From the NCBI RefSeq assembly GCF_020921035.1, contig NC_063155.1, positions 8,293,001-8,357,000 of the forward strand: a stretch of 64,000 bases of DNA. Reading direction: 5' to 3'. This DNA comes from Rhodamnia argentea (lineage: Eukaryota > Streptophyta > Magnoliopsida > Myrtales > Myrtaceae). Below are positions 1 to 10,580 of the stretch, in pieces (position 1 is the stretch's first letter; each line of letters starts with the position of its first letter). The position numbers and the translations under genes were made by a program. Below the pieces are notes generated by a model, which was not told where the DNA came from, made no database searches, and saw only the letters and a program-made list of their open reading frames with translations.

Positions 1-821
1 CCGGAAATAAGCTAATATCCAATTGCTTGTCGATTATGAGATTAGCAAGCCCAATCAACAGAGTGATTTCCTTTCTAAAAATTGTGTTGCACTTTAAACT
101 CAAAGTGAATGCGCAACAGTCTTATGATATCTTTAAGCAAAGCAGGGTCGGCATTGTTAATCTCACGCTTTGGACTAAGAACGTATTCCTATAAATTTGG
201 CAAAACCACCAAACCAGTCACATCCCTCGTTTCCAAACAAACCCCCCACACAAAGTCACGAGTCGCCTTTAGAGGGCCCACTAGTATTCAGCTTAATCCA
301 GCCAGAAGGTGGATGATCCCCATCGACCAAAATCGAATGAGCGCGCGATCGACTAAATGTCGAGTTATTAATAGACGAAGCTTCGGTGATCTCCTTCGTG
401 TATGACCGAACTACTTGTATCGAATTCCGAAAGATGAAGTCGTCCTCAAAAAGCGACTTGTTTCTCTATCATAAAAAAAGCCACGCACCTAATGCAAAAA
501 TTATGCTCGAATCACGACGGAATTCGATAGGAGTTACTAAAACTTTTATGTACTAAATTAATATGACGACAAAAGATTTTCACGCGTCAAAATTTGGCAA
601 TTTGGTCGGGGCCATCGAATGGAATCTCCTCTCGAGAAAGGCACGCGAACGAACTGCCCTGGCCCACGAGGTGGATAGGGGTTGGAAATCAGGAAGTGCC
701 GGTAGAAAATTGAAACGCGACCAAAAAAAAGAGAGACCGTGACGGCGATCCTAACGGCCGTTAGTCCACCCCCCACGGGGTCAAGACGGAAACAACGTCA
801 ATTTCCACGAAGCGACTTACG
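1..821. other. Upstream spacer, no recognised gene
   Basis: I recognise no gene here. A 98-codon + strand open frame at 109-405 has no known family motif and a composition no different from its surroundings. The last part (about 700-820) is GC-richer and probably belongs to the promoter of the RING-CH gene that follows. Confidence 0.4.
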
Positions 822-1929
822 ATGTTTTTAACCGGACGTGCCGAGGAATTAACGTCACCAGCACCCACTGGCCGCTCCATCATTGCGCGTCCAAAACTAC
901 GCTCTCTTCTTCTTCTTCCTCTTCGTCCTCCTCCTCCTCCTCTTCTCTCGTTCGTTGAAGTCCGTCTCTTCAAAGCTCGAACCCGACCCGAAACCGGCGT
1001 CTCCCAGCCCGTTTCAGGTATGATCCGTTCCTCGACGTGGTTCGTTTTCGGCGCGTTTGATCTGTTGTAGGTCTGGTTGTCGATGTTTGGATTATTTTTT
1101 TTTTTTTTTGGGGACCTTCTCGTGTGTTTTTTTTCTTTTTTGTGGAGAATTAGGGTTGCGAAGTGCCAATTTGGGTGGGTTTTGTGTTGTTTGGATGCGA
1201 ATAGCTCCGCCTGTGTGCCTGATTGTTGATGGGACGAGGCGGATGAGTTGTTTCTCCCCCCCTCTTTTGGGGTCAACGCGGGGACATCCTTGAGCTCCTC
1301 GGGATTGTCGAGGTCGAGGATCGGGCTTGTCATGCGGGCTGTCTTTCATTTGTGAAGTTCATTTTGATTTCTCTGACCGATTCCAAGAGCTGAGAGGAAA
1401 GTCAACATAGCATTTTTGGTCTGTGAAATGAAAAGGTCGGATCTTTATTCAGTACAGGGGATGCATTTATGTGGGATGATGAATTTGTTGGGCGAAGGAT
1501 GGGATTTTGTCATAGAAAGTGATATCTTTTTAGTGGTCCTTCGATTTCTTATTGAGTAATTCGCGAGTTTTGTTTTCACAGTCTGGAAATGTAACTCAGC
1601 CACTTATATTTCTGATTCGAATTTAATAGTGTAAGTGCTGAATAATGAGAGGGGATGGAGAATTTAAGCACATGGACCCTGAGTATCTCTGGATAATCAT
1701 AGTCATCGGTTTTTTCGACCATCAAAATTGCTTTGTTTGTCAATTTAAGACAATTAAGTGGTTCTCCTTCCATCAGCGACGTGGTTGCTCAAAACATGCT
1801 TATGTGCCTCCAAAACGATTTAAGTTGTGACTTTTGACTGTTGTTTGGTTTGGGGACGTGTATTGCTTGGGATTGACCCTAGTTTCTGTTAAATCTTTTG
1901 ATATATCAGGAAATTTCTTCATAGTCGGT
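822..1929 (+). other. 5' leader exon and leader intron of the RING-CH gene
   Basis: A pyrimidine-rich leader (CTTCTTCTTC and CTCCTCC runs near 900-945) ends at 1017 with a good donor, CAG|GTATG. An acceptor, ATATCAG|G, lies at 1909/1910, just 20 bases before the chosen ATG at 1930. This implies a leader intron of about 0.9 kb, a common arrangement in plant genes. The transcription start is not visible. An ATG at 822 is in the same frame as the coding start once the intron is removed, so an extended N-terminus is formally possible; see findings. Confidence 0.6.
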
Positions 1930-4900
1930 ATGAGCGATCATCTTGTCCTCTGCGTGGATCACTTCACAACACCCGAGAGATCGCAATCTCTCGAAAGGGC
2001 TGATTCTGCGAAGCCTGCTGGAGAGGGTTCATCTTCTCACACTGCTGATCCGGCAACCTGTGCTATTGAAGCTGAGGATATACGAGTCATTAACACATGT
2101 GAGGAAGAAGAACCTCTCATTCAGACTGTTGAATGTCGCATTTGCCAGGAGGAGGATAGCATTAAGAATTTGGAGACTCCTTGTGCTTGCAGCGGCAGTT
2201 TGAAGGTTTATGCTTCTTGGGGTCTCTTTTTCCTATTTTTCCTTCTTTTTTAAGATATAGTACATCGCTGTTCATGGTTTTAAAGTAGTCAGATTGTTTC
2301 TTCCAAATGTACCAGTTGCCATGTCATATATTTAGTTGGCTACTTTTATGCTTTCAATCATTGTAGTAGTATACATGCTTGATGACATCAGTTTTGAGCA
2401 TTGTATCTGTGGGTGTTGCTGCTGTTGTGCTTTAGCTTTTCTAATCCAATGGGGTAAAAGGTGCAGAAAATTTGACTCCTCCTTATGCAAGCCTGACCTC
2501 AGTGAATTTAGTCTGCTTGGCCTGGAAAATTTCATCAACGAGAATATCTGATCTTTTTTCCTCTTGAGATAAAAACCTGAACGTTTACTACAGCATCATT
2601 AGTGAATGATTGGATGCACAGAAATCCCCGTCCAACAGCTTTGTTTTCTTTTGTGCAGTATGCTCACAGGAAATGTGTTCAGCGGTGGTGTAATGAGAAA
2701 GGAGATGTAATTTGTGAGATATGCCATCAGGTAAGCCCCTCTTAGCACATGAACTTTTTTTTACAGCTGTCCAATTTGTCAGTTGCTTGATGTGTATAGG
2801 TGATCACATATGAAATCGGCAATGCTCAGTAAATGTACAATTTGCATTATCTTTTTGTTCCCTTCCTCTCCAGATATAAGTATGTCGTAGCATAGTTATA
2901 GTCATTCCAATGGCTGCTAGGTTGTATGCTGCATTCTACTAGGATAATTTGAAGAAAAGAGAATTTTTATTTACCTCTGTTTTTCCTTCTAAGTTTGGAT
3001 GCTTATTATTGTTTTTGAGTACATGGGAACTATTTAAAGATTTGGAAGGACTCTTACCTATCTACTGGTTCTTCTGATCATTTTGATTTGAGAATGAGAT
3101 TCTGTTACAGTAATGGAAGGGTATGCTCCTGAATTCTCATATGTCTTTGACTGCTCCATAAAATAAATGGCAATTTGTCAAATGCCATGCTGCCTCCAAC
3201 TAAATACTGTATGACTCAATATTGTTTGCACGCAGTTACTAAAATCCTCCAATCTTATGGCTTATAGTTTTTCTATTCCTCTTAGCGAGTAGAGGCTTGT
3301 TTGATAGTACCGTTGTATGGATTAATGGTTTTCACTTTCTGAGTGGCAGAGTTTTTCATATTTACTGACACTCGGGAAATTTCATTGTTGATGTTTAGGC
3401 TTATGAGCCTGGCTATACAGCCCCACCAGCTCCCCCGAACTTAGAAGATGCTACAATTGATATAAGGCAAGAGTTTACTTTAGTGCGCTTGTACAATTAG
3501 CTAGTTAGCTTCATTTTAGCTTGTTGTGATGATTTATGAAGAATGAGAACTGCTGGGGGGAATATATTGTTGTTTAGGATTGATGTTATAAAGTTTGACA
3601 TGGGTTGGCTTCTAATTTGTACTTCTTAATGATCTATTTTTCCTAACCATGTCAAAGGCCTTTTTCGTTTTTAATTCCTTTTGACTTTTTTGTTGTTCAA
3701 GATGTTGAAGACCTCATAAAGTTGCTAGAATTGGGATATTTTGCCCTATTGCATAGGATATACTTTCCATGATAATAGATAAAGAAATGATTGCATACTC
3801 AAGCCATATGTTTCTAGTCAAAGTCCTATATTTGGAATAACTATCTTCTCGACTTTCATGGTCAAGAATTTATTTTCTTAGACATTTTGTAGAGAACACG
3901 ATGATATGGCAAAGCCTTCATGCATTGTGTGTGTGTTTGTGTGTGTGATATTTTATTATGAAGTTTGTGAAGAAGCTTGGTTGTTCCAGGTCAGATTTGA
4001 TCATATTGATGTCTTCTGTTTCATGTTTGATGCGCAGTGAGGTTTGGAGGCTGCCTGGTGCTCCTCTAGATTTGCGCGATCCTCGTATTTTGGCAATGGC
4101 AGCTGCAGAACGCCATTTTCTGGAGGCCGATTATGATGAATACGCTGACACCAATGCAAGTGGAGCTGCATTTTGCCGCTCTGCGGCTCTTATTGTGAGT
4201 CACAATGGCCTTGCTTGCCATGTGATTTGGAGATGCATTACATTGTGACAAAATCATGTCTCCTTTCATGGGGCCCTGACGTGGCAATGTCTTTCTTGTT
4301 CCTGGGATTTTACACAATTTCAGTTTATGTATGCACACTTTTTTTTTTTGGGGTCAAAATGCATGCACACTTCACCTGCTCGTTAATTCAAACCAAATAA
4401 AAAATCCATTTATGAGTAACCAATATTGAAACCTGACTGCATCGCGTGCTTTTCCCCAACCTGCAGCTCTTTTTTTTGTTTTTGGCGGGGTGGGAGAGGA
4501 GAACTTATGTCTTTGCTTCACACAATATTATTCTTTCAGCACACTAATGTTAAAAATTGTGCTTGGTTTTTTGCACTGTTTTTCTCTTCTTCCTTTTTTG
4601 ATGAGCTTTTTGCTTTTGATGGCAGCTGATGGCTCTTTTACTCTTAAGGCATGCCTTATACCTCACCAATGGTGACGATGAAGATGATGCATCTGCATTT
4701 TTCTCTGTGGGTGTTCTTTTCTTATTTCCTACTAGAGGTTTTATCAGTTATCTCTTCTGGCATTAGTTTACTGGTTTTTTCTTTCCAGCTGTTCTTGCTT
4801 CGAGCTGCTGGCTTTCTTCTTCCTTGCTACATTATGGCTTGGGCAATAAGTATCTTGCAGCGTCGAAGACAAAGACAGGTTTGGAGTGACACTTTCATTT

Positions 4901-5474
4901 TTGTGCTTTTTTATTTTCTTGGAGGAAATTTCATCCATCTTTTGATTCTATTGCTAGCTTAAGCTTATGCTTGAGTATGATGAATTAGCTAGTGAAGGAA
5001 GAACGTTAGCTACCTGGCATCCTAATTTCTATCAAGTCATCATTTGCTAGATTAAGTCAACTGATAACTTTTGAAGTGCACTATCTGGCTGGCGGTAAGG
5101 TTGTGCAATGTAGTTTTGGTTCTTGTAGACCCCTCTCCCTCCCCCCCCTCTCTCCATGGAATTTTTTTTTCCTGTCTCAGCTAGAAATCTTGTGCTTTCT
5201 TGTTGAACTTGCGGCCTGATATCTGTCCACGCTAGAGACCAGGGTTTGGCTCAGTGGTGGCCCAATCCTTGTTGGTTCATGACTGTGATTAAGAAAGCAT
5301 CTGCTGGTAAATTTGCTTATTGAAATGTTTCCCAATTCTTTGAATCAGGAAGCTGCGGCACTTGCAGCAAGTGAAGTTGCATTCATGCTGCAGGCAGGAC
5401 AACATCCTGGTTTGCAGATCACAATAGAACCAGGACCTTCAGTGGTTCCTCGTCAGGAGCCAGTCCAATCATAG
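1930..5474 (+). CDS. RING-CH (MARCH-like) membrane E3 ubiquitin ligase with DUF3675 tail
   Basis: Seven coding exons: 1930-2205, 2659-2730, 3399-3466, 4038-4194, 4626-4706, 4789-4878 and 5349-5474, giving 289 residues. A C4HC3 RING-CH finger begins at Cys69 (CRICQEED, then CACSGSLKYAHRKC and CEICHQ) and should bind two zincs and recruit an E2. It is followed by the DUF3675 region typical of this plant family (DPRILAMAAAERHFLEADYD) and two hydrophobic segments, about 181-203 and 219-241, so it is likely a membrane-anchored ligase with the RING in the cytosol. The ATG at 1930 is chosen because MSDHLVLCVDHF resembles the start usual in this family. All exon joins keep frame. The third coding intron begins with GC instead of GT. 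Substrates cannot be told from sequence. Confidence 0.9.
3467..4037 (+). other. GC-AG intron in the RING-CH gene
   Basis: The exon ends ATAAG and the intron begins GCAAGAG. No GT lies near the point where the conserved protein must continue (ATIDI, then SEVWRLPGAPLDLRDPR). The acceptor is TGCGCAG at 4031-4037. The AAG|GCAAG context is the classic one for the minor GC-AG subclass. A short GT/TG microsatellite (about 3925-3948) lies inside. Confidence 0.8.
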
Positions 5475-6930
5475 GCGGCTGAATTTCCGGACATCTGCGT
5501 AGCAGAAGAGAGTGTACTTTTGCTTTTGGTTCTAGCAGTGAGAAACAGGGAACACATAATCCATCTATTTGAAGTGTGAAGTATTCAAATACTCTTGAGG
5601 TCACATTGAGATTTTCTCTCATATGCTGCTTTTCTCTTTGTACATAATCTCCGAATCTCGCCGGGGGCAGTTTAATTTCGCTGTTTATAAATTGGGAAAG
5701 TCACCTGAGCTGTTGTTGTATCTGCGAAACTCTTTATGTTTGAGATAGTCGTACTTGTCTTTGATTGTCTGAAAATTTCTGGGTTGAAGTGGAAGCATGT
5801 CTTAATGACTAATGTTTTCCTCTTTCTTTGGTTATCCTGGTACTTTGCCGGTGGCAATGGATGATTTGGTTCTTTCTTACGAGTCTGATGGTATTGTGTC
5901 TCACTCAATTTCGAAAGGACTTGGCATTGGCACAGGGGAACAATCTCAGCTATAGCCCTTACCAAAGAAAAAAAAAAAAAAACAATCTCAGCTATAGCTA
6001 GTCATGCCTTTTTCGTTTGGCGTTCTGTCTTAATCCGAGCTGGAGACAAAGCAAAAGCGCAAAGCGAATTCATGAGGAACATGAAACCAAGACTTGCAAC
6101 TTTTTTTGGTTGAATGGATGGCACGGATTCAAAGTTAGTGGGTGAAGCAAGCCTTGGTTTTTCACTTTTCATTTTATGCTTTATTCTTCTTTTGATGGTC
6201 GATTGCTTAGTTACCTCCATTTTGAGGAGACCGCCTATGCACATTTGGTATAACAACGCTGCATTGAAGTGGAAATGAAAGGGAAAGGAGCGGAATCTGG
6301 AACAGTTGCATCAAAGATGTTAGATTGCATGCAATAGTTCGGCATTTCGAGATGGTTATTTGCCTCGCCTCACGGACCAGATCGACATAGAATGAATAAC
6401 TGCCGTATAACACTCAAATGACCTAACGTTGTCGTGGGTGACTCTCTTAAGACAATAATAGTAGACGAGGCGGCAATCACTCAACATCAGCTCGCATGAT
6501 GTGGTGCTTTTGCCTCGAGTTCCAAAGACTCTGTGCCCTTTTTCTGGTTGCGATTTTGTTCCGATGACACCGAGGGATGCGAGATGCCCAGCACAATGGG
6601 AAGATACTTGGCTTCCCCAAGAATGAAGGCAGGTCTCCAAGTTTCACTTTTGTTCAAACCTGTCAAAGAGTCTTCCTACACAGCCTTATTGGCTTCCATG
6701 GCAGGCTTATCATTCGGGTGGATCTTGAATTTGTCTTTATCTCTTTCAGGACCCCACTCGCTACTTTACGCTTTCAATTACCCCCAAAACAAATGCAATA
6801 AATAGTAGGACATAGGCTTACTGTTCAATCATGAGATACAGAAGAAGCAACAGTTATAACTCCCCTAGTACCACTTACCAGTTAGCAGAACAACAATCCC
6901 ACCTTCCTCCGGCTTTGCCCAGCTTTCTTC
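5475..6930. other. Spacer: 3' UTR of RING-CH gene and upstream region of the CLE gene
   Basis: The first 200-300 bases are probably the 3' UTR of the ligase gene. An A-run near 5967-5983 is followed by a short repeat of the preceding text (CAATCTCAGCTATAGC occurs on both sides), which looks like a small slipped duplication. No further coding region is recognised; the last several hundred bases should hold the promoter of the CLE precursor. Confidence 0.4.
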
Positions 6931-7227
6931 ATGGGACTTGGAAGTTCCAAGGTGGCAATTGTGCTCATATGTTTTGGAGTTTTAGCCCTTTTGGCACATA
7001 ACGCTTCAGCCACGAGACGTATGGGTCCTCGTCCTAGATTGGAGAGAAAGCACTCGACATTCCATGACAACCTGCCTAAGTTAACTGGGAATCTCTCCGT
7101 TGCCGAGCACCTACTGGAGCAAAGTGTGGCACCTGCGCCTTCCGTGGCATTTGACCCTAGCCAAGCAAACAAAAGAGGCGTTCGAGGAGGATCCGATCCC
7201 ATTCACAACAGATATGGACATTATTAA
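6931..7227 (+). CDS. CLE45-like secreted peptide hormone precursor
   Basis: An intronless frame of 98 residues with the classical CLE layout. Residues 1-27 are a signal peptide (charged start, core VAIVLICFGVLALLA, small residues before the cut). A variable middle follows. The C-terminal CLE box is RGVRGGSDPIHN, with a short tail RYGHY. The box keeps Arg1, Val3, Gly6, Asp8, Pro9, Ile10, His11 and Asn12 of the CLE consensus, but has Arg instead of Pro at position 4 and Ser instead of Pro at position 7, as in Arabidopsis CLE45 (RRVRRGSDPIHN as I recall it). CLE45 acts through the BAM3 receptor kinase in root phloem; that role is inferred here by homology. No neighbour is related. Confidence 0.85.
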   Translation: MGLGSSKVAIVLICFGVLALLAHNASATRRMGPRPRLERKHSTFHDNLPKLTGNLSVAEHLLEQSVAPAPSVAFDPSQANKRGVRGGSDPIHNRYGHY

Positions 7228-7844
7228 GCCACGGCTTAAAGACAGCAGAGAGCTCACCAGGTATTACTATCTTGGGAAGGAAAGGGTGCCTCGTTATGGC
7301 GTCCAACATTTTGTTTGGAGGATTACATGCATTTTGGAAGATCTTTTGTATATGTCCTTCTAAGTCTAGGAGTCTTTTGTCAAGGTGAAGAGAGAGGTTC
7401 AAGTCTTTTAGATCAGCAACCACTCATACAGCACAGAAATTACACACAACTGCTGCAACAGTAGCTATGTTTTTGCATGTAAGGTTCTCTCCTACATGTT
7501 TAGAAAACGAAATGTTGGACAATATGATAGACAAGGCTTTTGAACTATGTCACTCAGAGCAGATTTCATCCTCTGGCAACTGTTGCATCTGGTTTAGATG
7601 CTGATAATGGGAACATACAGAATCAGTTTCCATGTGATGAAAACTTTCAGACAATAAGAACCCATATAAATATTTACCAAGAACAAGTACTCATCTAAAA
7701 TGGTCGTCTTTGATATCAATTGATGCACAAAGAAAACCATTATTGTGAGAGCTAAAGCTATCAAGAGGAAAACAGAAGAGAATTTCTCCTCATCTATATA
7801 ATTCACAACCTTGCGTGGTGCATGCTCAAGTGGCTGGTCTTAAG
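7228..7844. other. Short spacer between convergent CLE and GT47 genes
   Basis: Convergent 3' ends of two genes. It should contain both 3' UTRs. No coding region or repeat is recognised. Confidence 0.5.
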
Positions 7845-9644
7845 TCAATTACCCTTAAACAGTTGCGATCTGCGGTATCTATTCTCTCTGTGAAATTTGA
7901 TCTGCCCTGACGATATCTTCCTGGAGACTGCTTGCCAAATCATATCTACCGCATCACCGGGTTGGGATGGATATTGGAATTCAAAATGTTGTGCAACTTC
8001 TTTCAGTCTCTCCCACATCTTGGTCCATTTGTCCTCTTTTATTCCATGAAGAAGATTTAGCAAGTAACCTTTCTTTACAGCATCAGATGCATGGACAAAT
8101 AAGCAGAACTCCGAATAGTCCAAAACATCTTCAAATGGTAATTCAATCTCATCGCTGATTATCACAGGAACACAATGATTCACAATGGCATCAAAAAGGC
8201 GATTTGAGGAAGGGGTGTCACCGGCAATATTCAAGCAGAATTTCGATGAAGCCATTCCTTGGCCCGCCTTGCGGATCCCATTCCTTTGAACATTTCCAAA
8301 TGCAAAATGCACGCCCTTCTCATCTTTGAGAAGGTAATACAATTCTTGACGAATCACACCTCCCTGGAAAATGAAAAGCATGAAGACAATAGGTAATAGC
8401 CAATTTAAAGCTGAAACTACATGGAGGAGACAGGAAATAAACCAAAAGACGACTGATTTTAGCGGAAAATGGCCTTTCCATGAGGGAATCTGGAAGGAGC
8501 AACCTCATGCCAAAATAACATGGCCATCATGAAGCATAGACGAAGGTTCAAGATATAGACAGAAACAACATAAGCTCTATCATGATCTCCACAAACTGCT
8601 TATGCAATAAATCCTTGTCAACTGGTAAAATAAAACAATTAAATAAAAAAGCCAAAAGGTACTTACATCTTTTCGGTATACCGCTCCTTGAAAATATGCC
8701 AGTATAGGGCGCTTACTGAATGGAGCAGATGCATCGCCCCTTATGGTTCTCACAACATGCTTGTATGGAGCAATTATATCTTTCTCAAGGTTAGCTATTT
8801 CTGCTGGGTATCTACCAAAATCGGCAAGCACAAACATTGCAGAACCCAATTCCTTTCTCGCATCCAACATGCTATTTGGATGGTGGGCCACAATGATATG
8901 ATCCTTCCCACCCATCTGCTTCCATTCATCCCGACCAGTTAGATACTGTACTAGTTTACTCTGTAACATTCTGTTGACACTAATTTTATCCTTTCCATGA
9001 AGCTTAGAATGGCGGTTGTAACTGAGAGATGAGAAGAAGGGCACAAAGATTATGTCTGCTAGACTTGAATTATTGACTCTAATAGCAGTGCATGGTCTAT
9101 CGATGTCCGGGATTTCCGAGGATAGAAGATCAAGAGTGAGCCAATACTCTATACTATGCTGTAAATTTAAGCCACCAGGATAAGGTGGGATTTGAGCTGG
9201 ATTTTTTACATTTGGCCAAGTTTCACCGGGTTTCCCCTTCCATCCCAGCAATCCAAAATGAAAATCAGGAGGCAAGTCATACATGAAAACTCTCAACAGA
9301 ACCTGATCGGGATTGCAGGCCACTTTTCTTTGCTTCTTTTGAGAGATAAAATTTCCTCCATCGTCCAGTAAACTAAAACCCTCTCCTTGTCCTTCTAGAG
9401 GAACTTTATGCTCAATTTGTGAAGTCACAGATGAAAGGGAAGAAACCTCATCCTGTTCATTTTTCGCACTGGGTTTCAAATGAACTGATGTATTATTAAC
9501 AAGAATCAGCTTCAAGACTTTGCTAGATATGATCGAGGTACTACTGAATTCTAGGAGGAATAGAGAAGAGAGGGTCAAGAGGAACATGGAAGTGGTTATT
9601 ATATAGAAAAGGAGCCTTGAAGGGAGCACGCTTTTCTCCGACAT
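7845..9644 (-). CDS. GT47 exostosin-family glycosyltransferase (ARAD/At1g34270-like)
   Basis: Two coding exons, 9644-8667 and 8363-7845, give 498 residues. The frame is open further upstream but holds no ATG before 9644, so MSEKSVLP is taken as the start. A single membrane anchor at about residues 10-33 marks a type II Golgi protein. The exostosin domain follows: LLRVFMYDLPPDFHFGLLGW at its start, PGGLNLQHSIEYWLTLDLL, ADIIFVPFFSSLSYN, VLADFGRYPAEIANLEKD, then in exon 2 SKFCLNIAGDTPSSNRLFDA and CVPVIISDEIELPFEDVLDY, the nucleotide-sugar half. GT47 enzymes add sugars to pectin, xyloglucan or xylan in the Golgi; the ARAD-like clade is linked to pectic arabinan. The exact donor and acceptor cannot be read from sequence. 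Donor GATGTAAGT and acceptor TTTTCCAG keep frame. Confidence 0.9.
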
Positions 9645-10498
9645 GCTGAATTTGAAAGGGGAAAAGTTAATGCTTCTCAAGTGTGATCTAACTGCATCAA
9701 GAACTATCAACAGGCACTTTCATACTAATCAACAAGCTGCAGATTTCTGGAAAACTTCAATTCTCTTTCAGCAACTTATGTATGATCACCTCCGCTTGTG
9801 ACCACCAGCTCAATGTTTCAACTCCAGCTTATTGAAGAGAACATCCAGACTTCCCAAGCAATAACTCAGAAGTCCCCATATCCATCACAACATGGACACC
9901 CAGTCTCAATCCCTAAAACCCTCAAGGGTTTTGAGAGAGATTCCGACAGCAGTCTGAAACAAAACCCTCTTCACTAGTAAACCAGCCGTCCACAACAACC
10001 AGAAATATCATAAATTTCCTTCTCCAAATGGTCAAAAAAAGAAAGAGTTTATTCTGCAGAATCAACAAAATACCAGAATCTTCCCTCGCTTATGTCCTCG
10101 CTCCGAGATTCTTCCTCGAGATTGCAAGAACGTCAATGCGAAATCTTCACCCCAAATACAAGGAAAAACACGATCATCCGATCATCTCCGTATCTGCCAA
10201 GAATAAACAAAAAAAGCACACAGAAATGCTATGAACCTTGAACAGAAGCTCGGAAAATCAAAACTTCACCAACTGGGTCCTCAAGGACTGCGATTATCTG
10301 AAATGGGTTAATCAGTTCTTGACAAACCAAATGAAAGAAATCGAAGTACCTGAACAGCGCGGTGTGAAGGGGGGGCAGCACAAAAACTAGAAGGAATGCA
10401 TGTCCTGTACAGGAAAATGAAAAGGAGGCTATTTTGATCAAAAGCCGACTGGTCAGCTTTCTTGTGGCACTTAATTGTCATTATTTAGCTTAATGATG
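9645..10498. other. Leader and promoter region of the GT47 gene
   Basis: No ORF of note. A possible leader-exon donor on the - strand (TTCAG|GTAC near 10350) suggests a 5' UTR intron, as is common in this family. The transcription start is not determined. Confidence 0.35.
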
Positions 10499-10580
10499 TT
10501 CTCTCTCTCTCTCTCTTTCGTCAGTTCATGCTGAGGCAGCGGTGGCGCGCACCCACAGAAGAGAGAGAGAGAGAGAGAGA
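10499..10580. repeat. Mirrored CT / GA microsatellites
   Basis: A (CT)n run at 10501-10517 and a (GA)n run at 10561-10580 are separated by about 43 bases, including GCAGCGGTGGCGCGC. On one strand the two arms are self-complementary and could form a hairpin. They lie just upstream of the GT47 leader. Confidence 0.8.

Noticed and set aside
109-405. 98-codon + strand open frame at the left edge
   Set aside because: No start context, domain or composition that supports coding; similar frames occur by chance across the spacers.
761-1349. Overlapping long - strand frames opposite the RING-CH leader
   Set aside because: They are shadows of GC-rich leader sequence and read as low-complexity Lys/Arg runs from T-rich tracts.
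9645-9710. Longer N-terminus for the GT47 protein
   Set aside because: The frame is open but contains no ATG before 9644, and the membrane anchor fits a start there.
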